Source: Massilia varians (GTDB taxonomy: Bacteria > Pseudomonadota > Gammaproteobacteria > Burkholderiales > Burkholderiaceae_D). Taken from it: a DNA stretch of 64,000 nucleotides. Of this stretch, positions 1 through 9,217 are shown piece after piece. How positions within the stretch are numbered: the stretch's first letter is position 1; every line of letters begins with the position of its first letter. Under the pieces are notes generated by a model, which was not told where the DNA came from, made no database searches, and saw nothing but the letters and a program-made list of their open reading frames with translations. The position numbers were made by a program, and so were the translations under genes. Where the stretch lies: positions 2,295,001 through 2,359,000 of the forward strand of contig NZ_AP026966.1 of assembly GCF_027923905.1 (NCBI RefSeq). Direction: 5' to 3'.

Positions 1-185
1 GCTTCCTTCACGAAGCGGGAGTGAACCCTGGGACGCCGGGATGCGTCCATGCGCATCCCGGATGATTCAGTCTAGGGCGCCCTCCGCGGCCTGCAAGCAA
101 TAAGACGGATACATCACCAAACAATCTGTACCGGCGCAAAGCAAGACAGGCGCGACATGATTCAAAAGCCGGGGCCGGTACTCGC
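1..185 (-). repeat. Duplicated upstream region, left copy
   Basis: This stretch holds no gene. Read leftward, it matches the region upstream of the secreted-protein gene that starts at 1625. Shared blocks, in order, are TGAATCAT followed by TCGC, a GATTG...GTGATG block, CTAGACTGAATCATCC, a GC-rich hairpin (arms 38-45 and 52-59) and CTTCGTGAAGGAA. The last block is a Shine-Dalgarno sequence at the very edge of the window. A paralogue of the 1203-1625 gene, or a gene sharing its promoter, therefore probably starts just left of position 1. The similarity is seen directly; the gene beyond the edge is inferred. Confidence 0.6.
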
Positions 186-206
186 GTTTTGCATCATGAT
201 GGGCGT

Positions 207-1109
207 TCAGGCATTCACTTGCGGTGTCGACGCCGTTCTTTTCTGCTGCAAGGCCTGGTACTCGGTTTTCAGGGCCTGATAAATGGCGTCCAGCTCCGCG
301 ATCTGTTGCTGGTAAAGATGCAGGTTCTCCTTGTTCTCAAAGGCCGATTTCGCGTGTCCGGACAAGGACGTGATCGCGGCAACCCATTTATTCCAGGAGG
401 GGAGCCGCGACAGTTCCCGGTTGTAGACCCGGTCGAACTGATCCACCATGTAATAGACGGAACGGTTTTCCGCCATCAGGTCCTTGTTGTCGCCGCTGAC
501 GAACACGGCGAACGGGGCGATCATGTCGTCGGAAATGGCCGGATCGATCGTGATGCGTTGTTCGAATCCGAGCCGCGCCTTGACCCATTGCTCGACCCCG
601 ATCACGTTCATGGTCGGATCGACCGGCAACTAGGTGCCGGTGGTCTCGTCATACACCTCCAGCCAGCGGTGGTCGTTATGGCGGGCGCCGAACACGGAGG
701 CGCGGGCGCCCTTGTCGGCCACCAGTTGTGCGGCCCGCTCCTGGCGCCCGGGATTGAGCCGCGACAGGTTGATTTCGGCGATCGGGCGGGTCTTGATGTT
801 CATGGCCTTCACGATCTCCACGTACACCTGGGCCAGGTCATAGCAATTGCCACCCCCGCGTTCCAGGATCTCCTTGACGCTGCGCCGCTGGTAATCGGTC
901 GTCATCCATTCCAGGCGATTGCTGACCCAGTTCAGCAAGGTGGTGGCTTTGCGGTAATCGGTGCCATCCTGGGCGGTGATCGCTTCGCCCAGGGTCTTCA
1001 GGTTCAGGTTGGTGGTATCGATGTGTTCCGTCAGATGGGTGCGGCCGGACTGGGCAAACGCCAGAACAGGCTGGGCCGCGAGAAGAAGAAGGACAAGGAG
1101 TGTTTTCAT
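207..1109 (-). pseudogene. Transglutaminase-like secreted protein interrupted by an amber codon
   Basis: The gene begins with a Sec signal peptide (MKTLLVLLLLAAQPVLAFAQ). It continues with a transglutaminase-like core: the nucleophile region GGGNCYDLA, the histidine region HRWLEVYDE and, further on, the Asp region PVDPT. Between His and Asp the reading frame meets TAG at 632-630, exactly where this superfamily usually has Trp in a W-x-PVDP motif, so TGG to TAG is the simplest explanation. Past the stop the same frame runs open to 207 through a mostly helical tail rich in Gln, Lys and Glu. The truncated product would lack the catalytic Asp and the tail. I chose the ATG at 1109, although an in-frame TTG lies at 1124. 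A sequencing error, or translation of the second part from the TTG next to the stop, cannot be excluded. Confidence 0.75.
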
Positions 1110-1202
1110 CGGCGTTGTCAGCAAGTTTTCGTGTAGAAATAAATGCTACTATGAAAACATTGCCAGCTGAACATCTGTATCCCCTTCGTGGGAGGCGCGC
1201 GT

Positions 1203-1625
1203 TCAGCGTTGCGCAAGTCGCGAGCCGATCACCACGCGCTGGGCCAGGCGCCGATCGGGGCGGTAGCTCATCTCCATCTCGTCACCCGATCCGCCGCGCT
1301 TGAACTGCATGCGCACGTTGCCGTCGCCGGAGACGAAGCGATACGGCCCGGCCGGGACCAGGCGCATGGGCGGCTGGTCGTCGATGATGGTGTCGATGTA
1401 GCGGCGGCAGGGATGCACGCGCAGGTACCAGCCGTTCGACATCTCGTAGCCGCCCGAAATCTGCCGTGCTTCACGGGTCGGGATGGGCGCGGCCGTGGAG
1501 GGCGCCGTCACCTGCACCCGCGAGATCGGCGCCGTGTCGGGCGGTGGATAGGCCATGGCCTGGGCACCCGCGCCGGCGGCGGGCAGGAGCAGGGAGACGG
1601 ACAGGAGGAAAGGGAGGGCACGCAT
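1203..1625 (-). CDS. Small secreted protein of unknown function
   Basis: This 140-residue protein has a signal peptide over roughly residues 1-22 (hydrophobic FLLSVSLLLPAAG, cleavage near AGAQA). The mature part has a Pro/Thr-rich linker followed by a compact region containing GGYEMSNGWYLRVHP, one Cys, and a basic C-terminus. I do not recognise the family. The start at 1625 is supported by GAAGGA seven bases upstream. Its long upstream region is duplicated at the left edge of the window, which suggests a neighbouring paralogue under the same control. A periplasmic or surface location is inferred from the signal peptide only. Confidence 0.7.
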   Translation of the reverse strand: MRALPFLLSVSLLLPAAGAGAQAMAYPPPDTAPISRVQVTAPSTAAPIPTREARQISGGYEMSNGWYLRVHPCRRYIDTIIDDQPPMRLVPAGPYRFVSGDGNVRMQFKRGGSGDEMEMSYRPDRRLAQRVVIGSRLAQR

Positions 1626-1835
1626 GATCGTTCCTTCACGAAGGGGAGGCGGCCTTCGGAACAGGCGTCGCGCGCGGGGCGCGGTGTCGACCGTCGGGAT
1701 GCCGCGCTGCGCAGGGCGCAGCGCGGATGATTCAGTCTAGGATGAGCCCCGCGGCGCGCAAGGGCGCGCGGCGACCCATCACGAATCAATCTCAGTGCCG
1801 GTCAAACCAGAACGCTGCGAAATGATTCATATTCC
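1626..1835 (-). repeat. Duplicated upstream region, right copy, with hairpin
   Basis: This gene-free region lies upstream of the 1203-1625 gene and is the partner of the region at 1-185. It contains CTAGACTGAATCATCC (minus strand) next to a strong GC hairpin with arms at 1702-1712 and 1716-1726. In the left copy the hairpin sequence is completely different, but the pairing and position are kept. That suggests the RNA structure is selected, for instance as a 5' UTR element. No convincing -10/-35 pair was found. Confidence 0.55.
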
Positions 1836-1877
1836 GCGGAGTGGCACAGATTTATGAATCATATTTTAGGGTGTCGC

Positions 1878-3272
1878 TCAGCCGGCAGCAGCGACCGGAA
1901 CCCCGGCCTGCTGCAGCGCCTCGCGCCACTTCGCGCGATAGGCATCCAGCCCGGCCAGCGCGCGCGGCGGCTTGGGCACGCTGGCCCCGGGCGGCGTCGC
2001 ATCGCGGTAGCGCAGCAGCCAGCCGCCGCAGGTGGTGCCGCTGGCGTCGTCCGAATAGCTCAGCGCCTGCCGCGGGCGCAGGCCGGCGAGCAGGGGGCCG
2101 AACCAGGGATTGGCGGTGAAGCTGCCCTCCACCGTGATGGGGCCGCGGGCGCCCAGCGCGTCGAGGCAGTAGTCGGTCATCAACACGCAGTACAGCGTGG
2201 CCAGCGCGAAGCGTTCGCCGGCGTCGCCGGGTGCCGGGCCTTCGATGCGCCCGACCCGTCCCGCGAACGGGCCGCCGCTCTCGGCAAAGCAGGGCAGCGC
2301 CATGCTGCCGCGCGCCACCATCTGCTCGAGCTGCAGGTAGGAACAGGTGGCCGGCTGCCCGCCCGCCAATGCCGCGAACTCGCGTCCGCCCATGAAGCGC
2401 ATGCAGGCCACCGGCTGGCCCAGCGCACTGGTATTGGCCAGCATGTCGGCGTCTTCGCGCAGCCCGTCCAGGGCGCTGCCGAAGGCGGCGGCGATGACCC
2501 AGGTGCCGGTCGAGAGCACCGTGCGCGGCGCGCCGGCATCGAGGCCGAGGTAGCGCACCAGCGAGGCGTTGCTGTCGTGGATGCCGCACAGGACCTGGCA
2601 CGCCGGCGGCAGGCCGGTCGCCTGCGCGACGTCCGGCCGCAGGGTGCCGAGCGAGGCGGAAGGCGCGGCGAGCGGCGGCAGCTTGTCCAGCCAGCCCATG
2701 CGCGCGGGCAGCGACGAATACGCCTGGCGCACCGGATCCCACAGGTCGGTGTGGCAGCCGAGCGAGGTCGCTTCGCCCGCCGCCACGCCGCACAAGCGCC
2801 AGGCCCAGTATTGCGGATACATCAGGATGTGGCGGCTGCGCGCGAACGCCTCCGGATGGCGCGCCTGCAGCCAGGCCAGCTGGCGGCCCAGGTTCAGGCC
2901 GGCGGGCAGCAGGGGCGAATAGGTTTCGGCGTAGGCAGGGCGCAGGGACGCGTAGTCCAGGCCGGGCAGGGCGGCTTCGTAGTCGAGCACCGGCAGCACC
3001 AGGCCGGCGTCATCGACCAGGGCGGCGGTGGCGCCGTGGGTCACCGGGACGATCGCGGACACCTGCGCCTGCGTCGCAAAACTGCGGCAGGTCGCCAGCA
3101 GCCACTGCCAGATGCCCTCGACGTCATGGTGCGGGTAGGGGCCGTCGTTCAGGATGGCGTTCGGGCGGCGCTGCTCGGCGATGCAGCGGCCACTTGCGTC
3201 GACCAGGGCCAGTTTGACGTTGGTCTTTCCAATGTCGAGAACGATGAGGGCGTCGCCCGTCCTTGCTTGCAT
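1878..3272 (-). CDS. rhaK: L-rhamnulokinase, FGGY family
   Basis: This 464-residue cytoplasmic sugar kinase is expected to phosphorylate L-rhamnulose to L-rhamnulose-1-phosphate. The FGGY N-terminal phosphate-binding motif DIGKTN is at residues 13-18, and the second-domain motif VLSTGTWVIAA and the GSFTANPWF region are present. It is the last gene of the rhaRSTPQK operon, 16 bp after rhaQ. It resembles the RhaK type of the rhizobial rhamnose pathway, where the kinase also affects transport activity (known for Rhizobium leguminosarum). The call rests on family features plus the complete rhamnose gene set around it; substrate specificity is not read from the sequence alone. Confidence 0.9.
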   Translation of the reverse strand: MQARTGDALIVLDIGKTNVKLALVDASGRCIAEQRRPNAILNDGPYPHHDVEGIWQWLLATCRSFATQAQVSAIVPVTHGATAALVDDAGLVLPVLDYEAALPGLDYASLRPAYAETYSPLLPAGLNLGRQLAWLQARHPEAFARSRHILMYPQYWAWRLCGVAAGEATSLGCHTDLWDPVRQAYSSLPARMGWLDKLPPLAAPSASLGTLRPDVAQATGLPPACQVLCGIHDSNASLVRYLGLDAGAPRTVLSTGTWVIAAAFGSALDGLREDADMLANTSALGQPVACMRFMGGREFAALAGGQPATCSYLQLEQMVARGSMALPCFAESGGPFAGRVGRIEGPAPGDAGERFALATLYCVLMTDYCLDALGARGPITVEGSFTANPWFGPLLAGLRPRQALSYSDDASGTTCGGWLLRYRDATPPGASVPKPPRALAGLDAYRAKWREALQQAGVPVAAAG

Positions 3273-3288
3273 TGCGTGCTTCCCTGGG

Positions 3289-4326
3289 TCAGTGGCGGGT
3301 CGGCTTGCCGCGCACCAGGCGCGAGACGGCGATGGTGGCCAGCAGCAGCACGCCCACCACGATGGTCATGTAGATGCCGGGGACGTTGGCCAGGGCCAGG
3401 CCGTAGGTCACGGCGCCCATGGTCAGCACAGCCAGCAGCACGCCGCCGATGGTGCCGGCGCCGCCGGCGATGCTCACGCCGCCCAGGATCACCATGGTGA
3501 TGATCTCGAGTTCCCAGCCGGTGGCGATGTTCGGGCGGGTGCTGCCGATGCGGCCGGTGAGGAGGAAGGCGGCCAGGCCCGCCATGGCGCCGGTGAGCAT
3601 GAACAGGCCGAGGCGGTAGCGGTCCACCGCGATGCCGGAGAAGCGCGCCGCATCCGGGTTGTTGCCGATCGCGTAGATGCGCCGGCCCGTCGAGGTCCAG
3701 TGCAGCACCATCGCGAACAGCAGGGCGAAACCGAGCAGGATCACGAAGGAGCGCGGCACCATGCCGAAGAACACGCCCTGGCCCCAGTCGGTCATCGCTT
3801 CCGGATAGTTGGTGAAAGCCTGGTCGCCCAGCACCACGCTGCCCAGGCCGCGGTACAGCGAGAAGGTGCCGATGGTGACCACGATCGAGGGCAGCATGAA
3901 TTTCGTCACCAGGAAGCCGTTGAGCCAGCCGCACACCAGGCCGGTGCCCAGGGCCACGAACAGCAGGCTGCCGGCCGGCGCGCCGGCCTGGTGGGCCAGG
4001 CCCATCGCCACCGAGGACAGCGCCAGCGTGCCGGCCACCGAGATGTCGATCTCGCGGCAGATGATCAGGTAGGCCATCGGCAGCGCGATCAGGGCCTTCT
4101 CGCTGAAGTTGGCGGTGCCGTCCAGCAGGTTGTAGGGATCGAGGAAGTGCGGCAGGGTGACGCCGCCCACCACGAAGACCGCCAGCAGCAGCAGGGCCAG
4201 CAGGGTCTCCCAGCGCGCGAGCACGTGGCGCAGCGCCGGCTTTTCGCGGTCCAGGATGGTGTAGCGCGAGGTGCTGGCCGCGGCTTGGCTGGCCGCCTCG
4301 GTTTGGGCAATGGTGGTGGCGTTCAC
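3289..4326 (-). CDS. rhaQ: Rhamnose ABC transporter permease
   Basis: This 345-residue inner-membrane permease belongs to the branched-chain/ribose (BPD_transp_2) type. After a hydrophilic N-terminus of about 40 residues it has many hydrophobic segments, with EIDISVAGTLALS and the ILGGVSIAGGAGTIGG loop typical of carbohydrate permeases of this class. It starts within the last codons of rhaP (4-bp ATGA overlap), indicating translational coupling. It should form the membrane channel with RhaP, energised by RhaT and fed by RhaS. Confidence 0.9.
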   Translation of the reverse strand: MNATTIAQTEAASQAAASTSRYTILDREKPALRHVLARWETLLALLLLAVFVVGGVTLPHFLDPYNLLDGTANFSEKALIALPMAYLIICREIDISVAGTLALSSVAMGLAHQAGAPAGSLLFVALGTGLVCGWLNGFLVTKFMLPSIVVTIGTFSLYRGLGSVVLGDQAFTNYPEAMTDWGQGVFFGMVPRSFVILLGFALLFAMVLHWTSTGRRIYAIGNNPDAARFSGIAVDRYRLGLFMLTGAMAGLAAFLLTGRIGSTRPNIATGWELEIITMVILGGVSIAGGAGTIGGVLLAVLTMGAVTYGLALANVPGIYMTIVVGVLLLATIAVSRLVRGKPTRH

Positions 4327-5326
4327 GCGGCGCTCCTCAGGTTGTCAAGCTTGTGCAGCGGCAGGATCTGGCGGCTGCGGTTGCGGTTGCCTCTAGCATT
4401 CATCAGCACGGCGACCAGGATCACCGCGCCGGTCAGCGCGCTTTGCCAGAAGGGCGAGACCTGCAGCACCGGCAGGGCATTGCCGATTACCGACAGGAAC
4501 AGCGCGCCCAGCATGGCGCCCACTACCGAGCCGACGCCGCCGGCGATGCTCACGCCCCCGATCACGCAGGCGGCGATCACGGTCAGTTCGAAGCCGTAGG
4601 CGATCTCGGTGTAGGCGACGGCATAGCGCGCCACCCACAGGTAGCCGCACAGGCCGGCGGCGGTGCCCGACAGGCCATAGGTCCACAACAGGCGTTTCGC
4701 AGTCGGGATGCCGATGTAGGCGGCGCAGTGCGGCGCGTTGCCGATCGCGTACAGGTCGCGCCCGAAGCGCGTGTAGCGGGCCACGAACACCATCAGCAGC
4801 ACGACGGCCGCGGCGATCCACACCAGGTGCGGCAGGCCGAGCAGGCGCTGCAAGGGGAAGGCGACGAAGCCGGCCGGCATCTGGTGGGCCGAGACCCAGG
4901 CGCCGCCCGAGATGACGAACACCAGGCCGCGGTAGACGCTCATGGTGCCCAGCGTGACGACGATCGGCGGCAGTTGCAAGTAGCCGATCAGCCAGCCGTT
5001 GAGCAGACCGGCGGCCAGGCCGGTGGCGGTGGCGGCCAGCATCACGAAGGGCAAGGGCAGGCCCGGGTTGGCGCTGGCCAGCATGGCCGCGACCATGCCC
5101 GCCAGGGCCAGGGTCGAGGCGATCGACAGGTCGATGCCGCGCGTGACGATCACCAGCATCTGGGTCAGCGCCAGCATCACGAGCAAGGTGCTGTCGGTAA
5201 GCAGGTTGGCGAGCGAAGCCGCGCTCACGAACACCGGTGCGCGCATGCCGACCAGCAGCACCAGCGCGACCACCATCATGGCGAGCAGGGGCTCGCGTTG
5301 TTTGAGGAGATGTTTGCTCATGTTCT

Positions 5327-5330
<4 letters not shown>
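4323..5330 (-). CDS. rhaP: Rhamnose ABC transporter permease
   Basis: This 335-residue inner-membrane permease is paralogous to the next gene. It shows the family motifs GIDLSIASTLALAGM near residue 65 and CVIGGVSIAGGVGSVVG in the second half, with about ten hydrophobic segments. It overlaps rhaT by 4 bp upstream and rhaQ by 4 bp downstream, so the three transporter genes are translationally coupled. An alternative start three codons downstream (MSKHLL) would change little. Import of L-rhamnose is inferred from the operon. Confidence 0.9.
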
Positions 5331-6892
<1,562 letters not shown>

Positions 6893-6956
6893 ACGGGTGT
6901 CGCTAAAGGTAAAAGGCGCCGCGCGGAACAGACATCGCGCGCGGCGGCGGAGCCGC

Positions 6957-7988
6957 TTAGAACAGCTTGGCGAACTGCTCGACGTTCTCGGCGTTGTAGG
7001 TGAACGGCGGGCCGAGGGCCGCTTCGCCGTTGGCATCCAGGGTCACGTTGCCGAGGCGGCCGACCGAGACGCTGGCGCCGTCCTCCGCCTTGGCCTTGCC
7101 GGTCACGAACTGGTGGGCGGCATAGGTGGCGGCGTAGCCGAGGTCGATCGGGTTCCAGATCGCGAACTCGCGCACCGCGCCGCTCTTGACGTGGCCGGCC
7201 ATCTCGGACGGCAGGCCCAGGCCGGTGACGAACACCTTGCCTACCAGGCCCTCGTCGGCCACCGCCTTGCTGGCGGCGACGATGCCGACCGTGGTCGGGG
7301 CGATGATCGCCTTCAGGTTCGGGTGGCTGCGCAGCAGGCCGATGGCTTCGCGGTAGCTCTTGTCGGACTGGTCGTCGCCGTAGACGGTGGCCACCAGCTT
7401 CAGGTCCTTGTATTCGGGTTTTTCCAGGGTCTTCTTCATGACGCCGATCCAGAGGTTCTGGTTGGTCGCCTGGGCCGAGGCCGACAGGATGGCCAGCTCA
7501 CCCTTGCCTTTCAGCTCCTTGGCCGCCATCTGGATCTGCTTCTCGCCGATCAGCTCCGCATTGGACGGATTCAGCTGCATCTGGCGCCCGCCGGGAGCCA
7601 GGCCGCTGTCGAAGGAGATCACCTTGATCCCGCGCTGCATCGCCTTCTTGGCGATCGGCACCAGGGCGTTCGGATCGTTGGCCGAGACCACGATGGCGTC
7701 GACCTTCTGGCTGATCAGGGAGTTGATGATCTCGATCTGGCCTTCGGCGCTGGGCGTGGTCGGGCCGGTGTAGATCACCTCGACGCCGCCGATCTGGCTG
7801 GCGGCTTCCTTGGCGCCGGTGTGGGCGGCGTCGAAGAAGCCGTTGCCCAGGCTTTTCACGACCATGGCAATCCTGGTCTGTTGCGGCGCTGCCGGATCGG
7901 CCTTCTTTTCACCGCAGCCGGCCAGGCCGGCAAGGATGCCGACGGCGGCGGCCGCGAGCAGGAAGTGTTTGAACGGCTTGATCTTCAA
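6957..7988 (-). CDS. rhaS: Rhamnose-binding lipoprotein of the ABC transporter
   Basis: This 343-residue periplasmic sugar-binding protein has a lipoprotein signal peptide ending in LAGLAGC (Cys25). The mature part is a periplasmic-binding/LacI-type fold, with recognisable IAMVVKSLGNGFF, DAIVVSANDPNALVP and VFVTGLGLPSEM segments. Its start codon is TTG at 7988, overlapping the TGA of rhaR in the tetramer TTGA, with GGAG ten bases upstream. Translation is therefore probably coupled to the repressor. It delivers rhamnose, probably made alpha/beta-equilibrated by RhaM after import, to RhaPQT. Confidence 0.92.
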   Translation of the reverse strand: MKIKPFKHFLLAAAAVGILAGLAGCGEKKADPAAPQQTRIAMVVKSLGNGFFDAAHTGAKEAASQIGGVEVIYTGPTTPSAEGQIEIINSLISQKVDAIVVSANDPNALVPIAKKAMQRGIKVISFDSGLAPGGRQMQLNPSNAELIGEKQIQMAAKELKGKGELAILSASAQATNQNLWIGVMKKTLEKPEYKDLKLVATVYGDDQSDKSYREAIGLLRSHPNLKAIIAPTTVGIVAASKAVADEGLVGKVFVTGLGLPSEMAGHVKSGAVREFAIWNPIDLGYAATYAAHQFVTGKAKAEDGASVSVGRLGNVTLDANGEAALGPPFTYNAENVEQFAKLF

Positions 7989-8845
7989 TGGGAAAGCTCC
8001 ATCAGGGCAGCGGACTGCAAGTCATAGGGCGCGCTGTAGCGCGGTGCGTTTTGAGCGATTGGTTCGTCGTCGGGTTCGACGGTGACCACCTTCACGCCGT
8101 ACTGCTCGAGCAGCTGCACGGCCTTGTCGGAGGCATTGGTATCGGTGACAACCGTGGACACGCGGTCCAGCCCGCACAGGATCAGGCCGGCCTTGCGCGC
8201 GAACTTCGAGCTGTCGACCAGCACGACCAGCTCCTCGGCCTGGCTGATCAGGCGCTTCTCGGCCTGGATCAGGAGCGGGTCGGCTTCCATCAGGCCCAGC
8301 AGCGACAGGCCATACACGCTCATGAACATCTTGGTGGCGTAGTGGTGCTGGGTGATGTCGTTGTCGAAGGGCGAAAGGATGACGTTCTGCTCGCGGTAGA
8401 CCCGGCCGCCCGGCACGATGATCTCGTTCTCGCTCGAGACCAGGAGGCGCTCGGCCATCAGGAAGGAATTCGTGAGGATCTTCAGGTGCTTGTCGGTCAG
8501 GAACTCGGCCATCATGAAGGTGGTGGTGCCACCGTTGATGATGATCGTTTCGCCGTCGCTGCACATGCCGGCCGCATGGCGGGCGATGGCGCGCTTGCGC
8601 GCCGCGAAGCACTGGATGTTGTTCTGGAAGGTCTCGCTGGTCAGCGAGAACTGGCGCGTCTTCGGCAGCAGGTTCTCGGCGCCGCCGCGGGTGCGGGTGA
8701 GCAGGTTGCGCCCCGCCAGCCAGCTGATGTCGCGCCGGACCGTCGCCGGCGAAGCGTTGAGCCATTCGACAAGCTGCTGGACCGTTGCCGTCTGATGCTC
8801 GGCAAGCAGCTTCAGCAAACGCTTGCGGCGTTTGTGATTCACCAT
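7985..8845 (-). CDS. rhaR: DeoR-family rhamnose operon repressor
   Basis: This 286-residue regulator has an N-terminal DeoR-type winged helix (TVQQLVEWLNASPATVRRDISWL, near residues 20-45; longer than quoted motifs elsewhere) and a C-terminal sugar-phosphate-sensor domain with IIINGGTTTFMMAEFL. The start at 8845 follows a strong GGAGGAG; an open frame continues 13 codons upstream without support. It is the first gene of the leftward operon, so it probably represses its own transporter genes as well as the divergent rhaDIM operon. The inducer is likely a rhamnose-derived metabolite; this is inference from the family. Confidence 0.9.
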   Translation of the reverse strand: MVNHKRRKRLLKLLAEHQTATVQQLVEWLNASPATVRRDISWLAGRNLLTRTRGGAENLLPKTRQFSLTSETFQNNIQCFAARKRAIARHAAGMCSDGETIIINGGTTTFMMAEFLTDKHLKILTNSFLMAERLLVSSENEIIVPGGRVYREQNVILSPFDNDITQHHYATKMFMSVYGLSLLGLMEADPLLIQAEKRLISQAEELVVLVDSSKFARKAGLILCGLDRVSTVVTDTNASDKAVQLLEQYGVKVVTVEPDDEPIAQNAPRYSAPYDLQSAALMELSH

Positions 8846-8945
8846 GTTGTCTCCTCCAAAAGCCGTCTGTTTTGAATGCGGCATCTATGTCGAGCGCCTG
8901 TGGCGCCCGGCCGTCGTTCCTGCTGGAATCGCGGTGTGTAACAAA

Positions 8946-9117
8946 AGTATCAATCAAGCACTGCCGTAACGTCAATCACCAAATGATCAACGGGCTGATT
9001 ATTTGCCTTCGCTGCAACGCACAAACGCGCAATTCGATCAAGCGGATGATTGATTGAGACTTGGTCAGCAAGTTGATCGTTTGCGCGTTGACACCCCTTG
9101 CCCCGCTGATTTCTACT
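8946..9117. promoter_or_regulatory. Divergent rhaR / rhaD control region with repeated GATCAA sites
   Basis: The 372-bp gap 8846-9217 has no gene. Leftward, a promoter candidate for rhaR has -35 TTGACG (8975-8970) and -10 GATACT (8951-8946), spacing 18. Rightward, a candidate for rhaD has -35 TTGACA (9088-9093) and -10 TCTACT (9112-9117), spacing 18. Between and over them lie GATCAA at 8985-8990 and 9036-9041, TTGATC at 9073-9078, and related ATCAATCAAG, GTCAATCA and GATTGATTGA tracts. Clustered short repeats of this kind fit DeoR-family operators, so RhaR binding here is likely but inferred. Confidence 0.6.
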
Positions 9118-9217
9118 GTCTGCCGATGCCGCGAAACGTGGTGGCTGCAGGACATTGGAAGAGAGACGCATCGTCAGCTCGGACGATGACAAAACAATCA
9201 ACTTGGAGAATATCTTG

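Noticed and set aside
207..629. Separate 140-residue gene starting at the TTG after the amber codon
   Set aside because: It would begin with LPVDPT, the middle of a conserved transglutaminase motif, so it is the second half of the broken gene.
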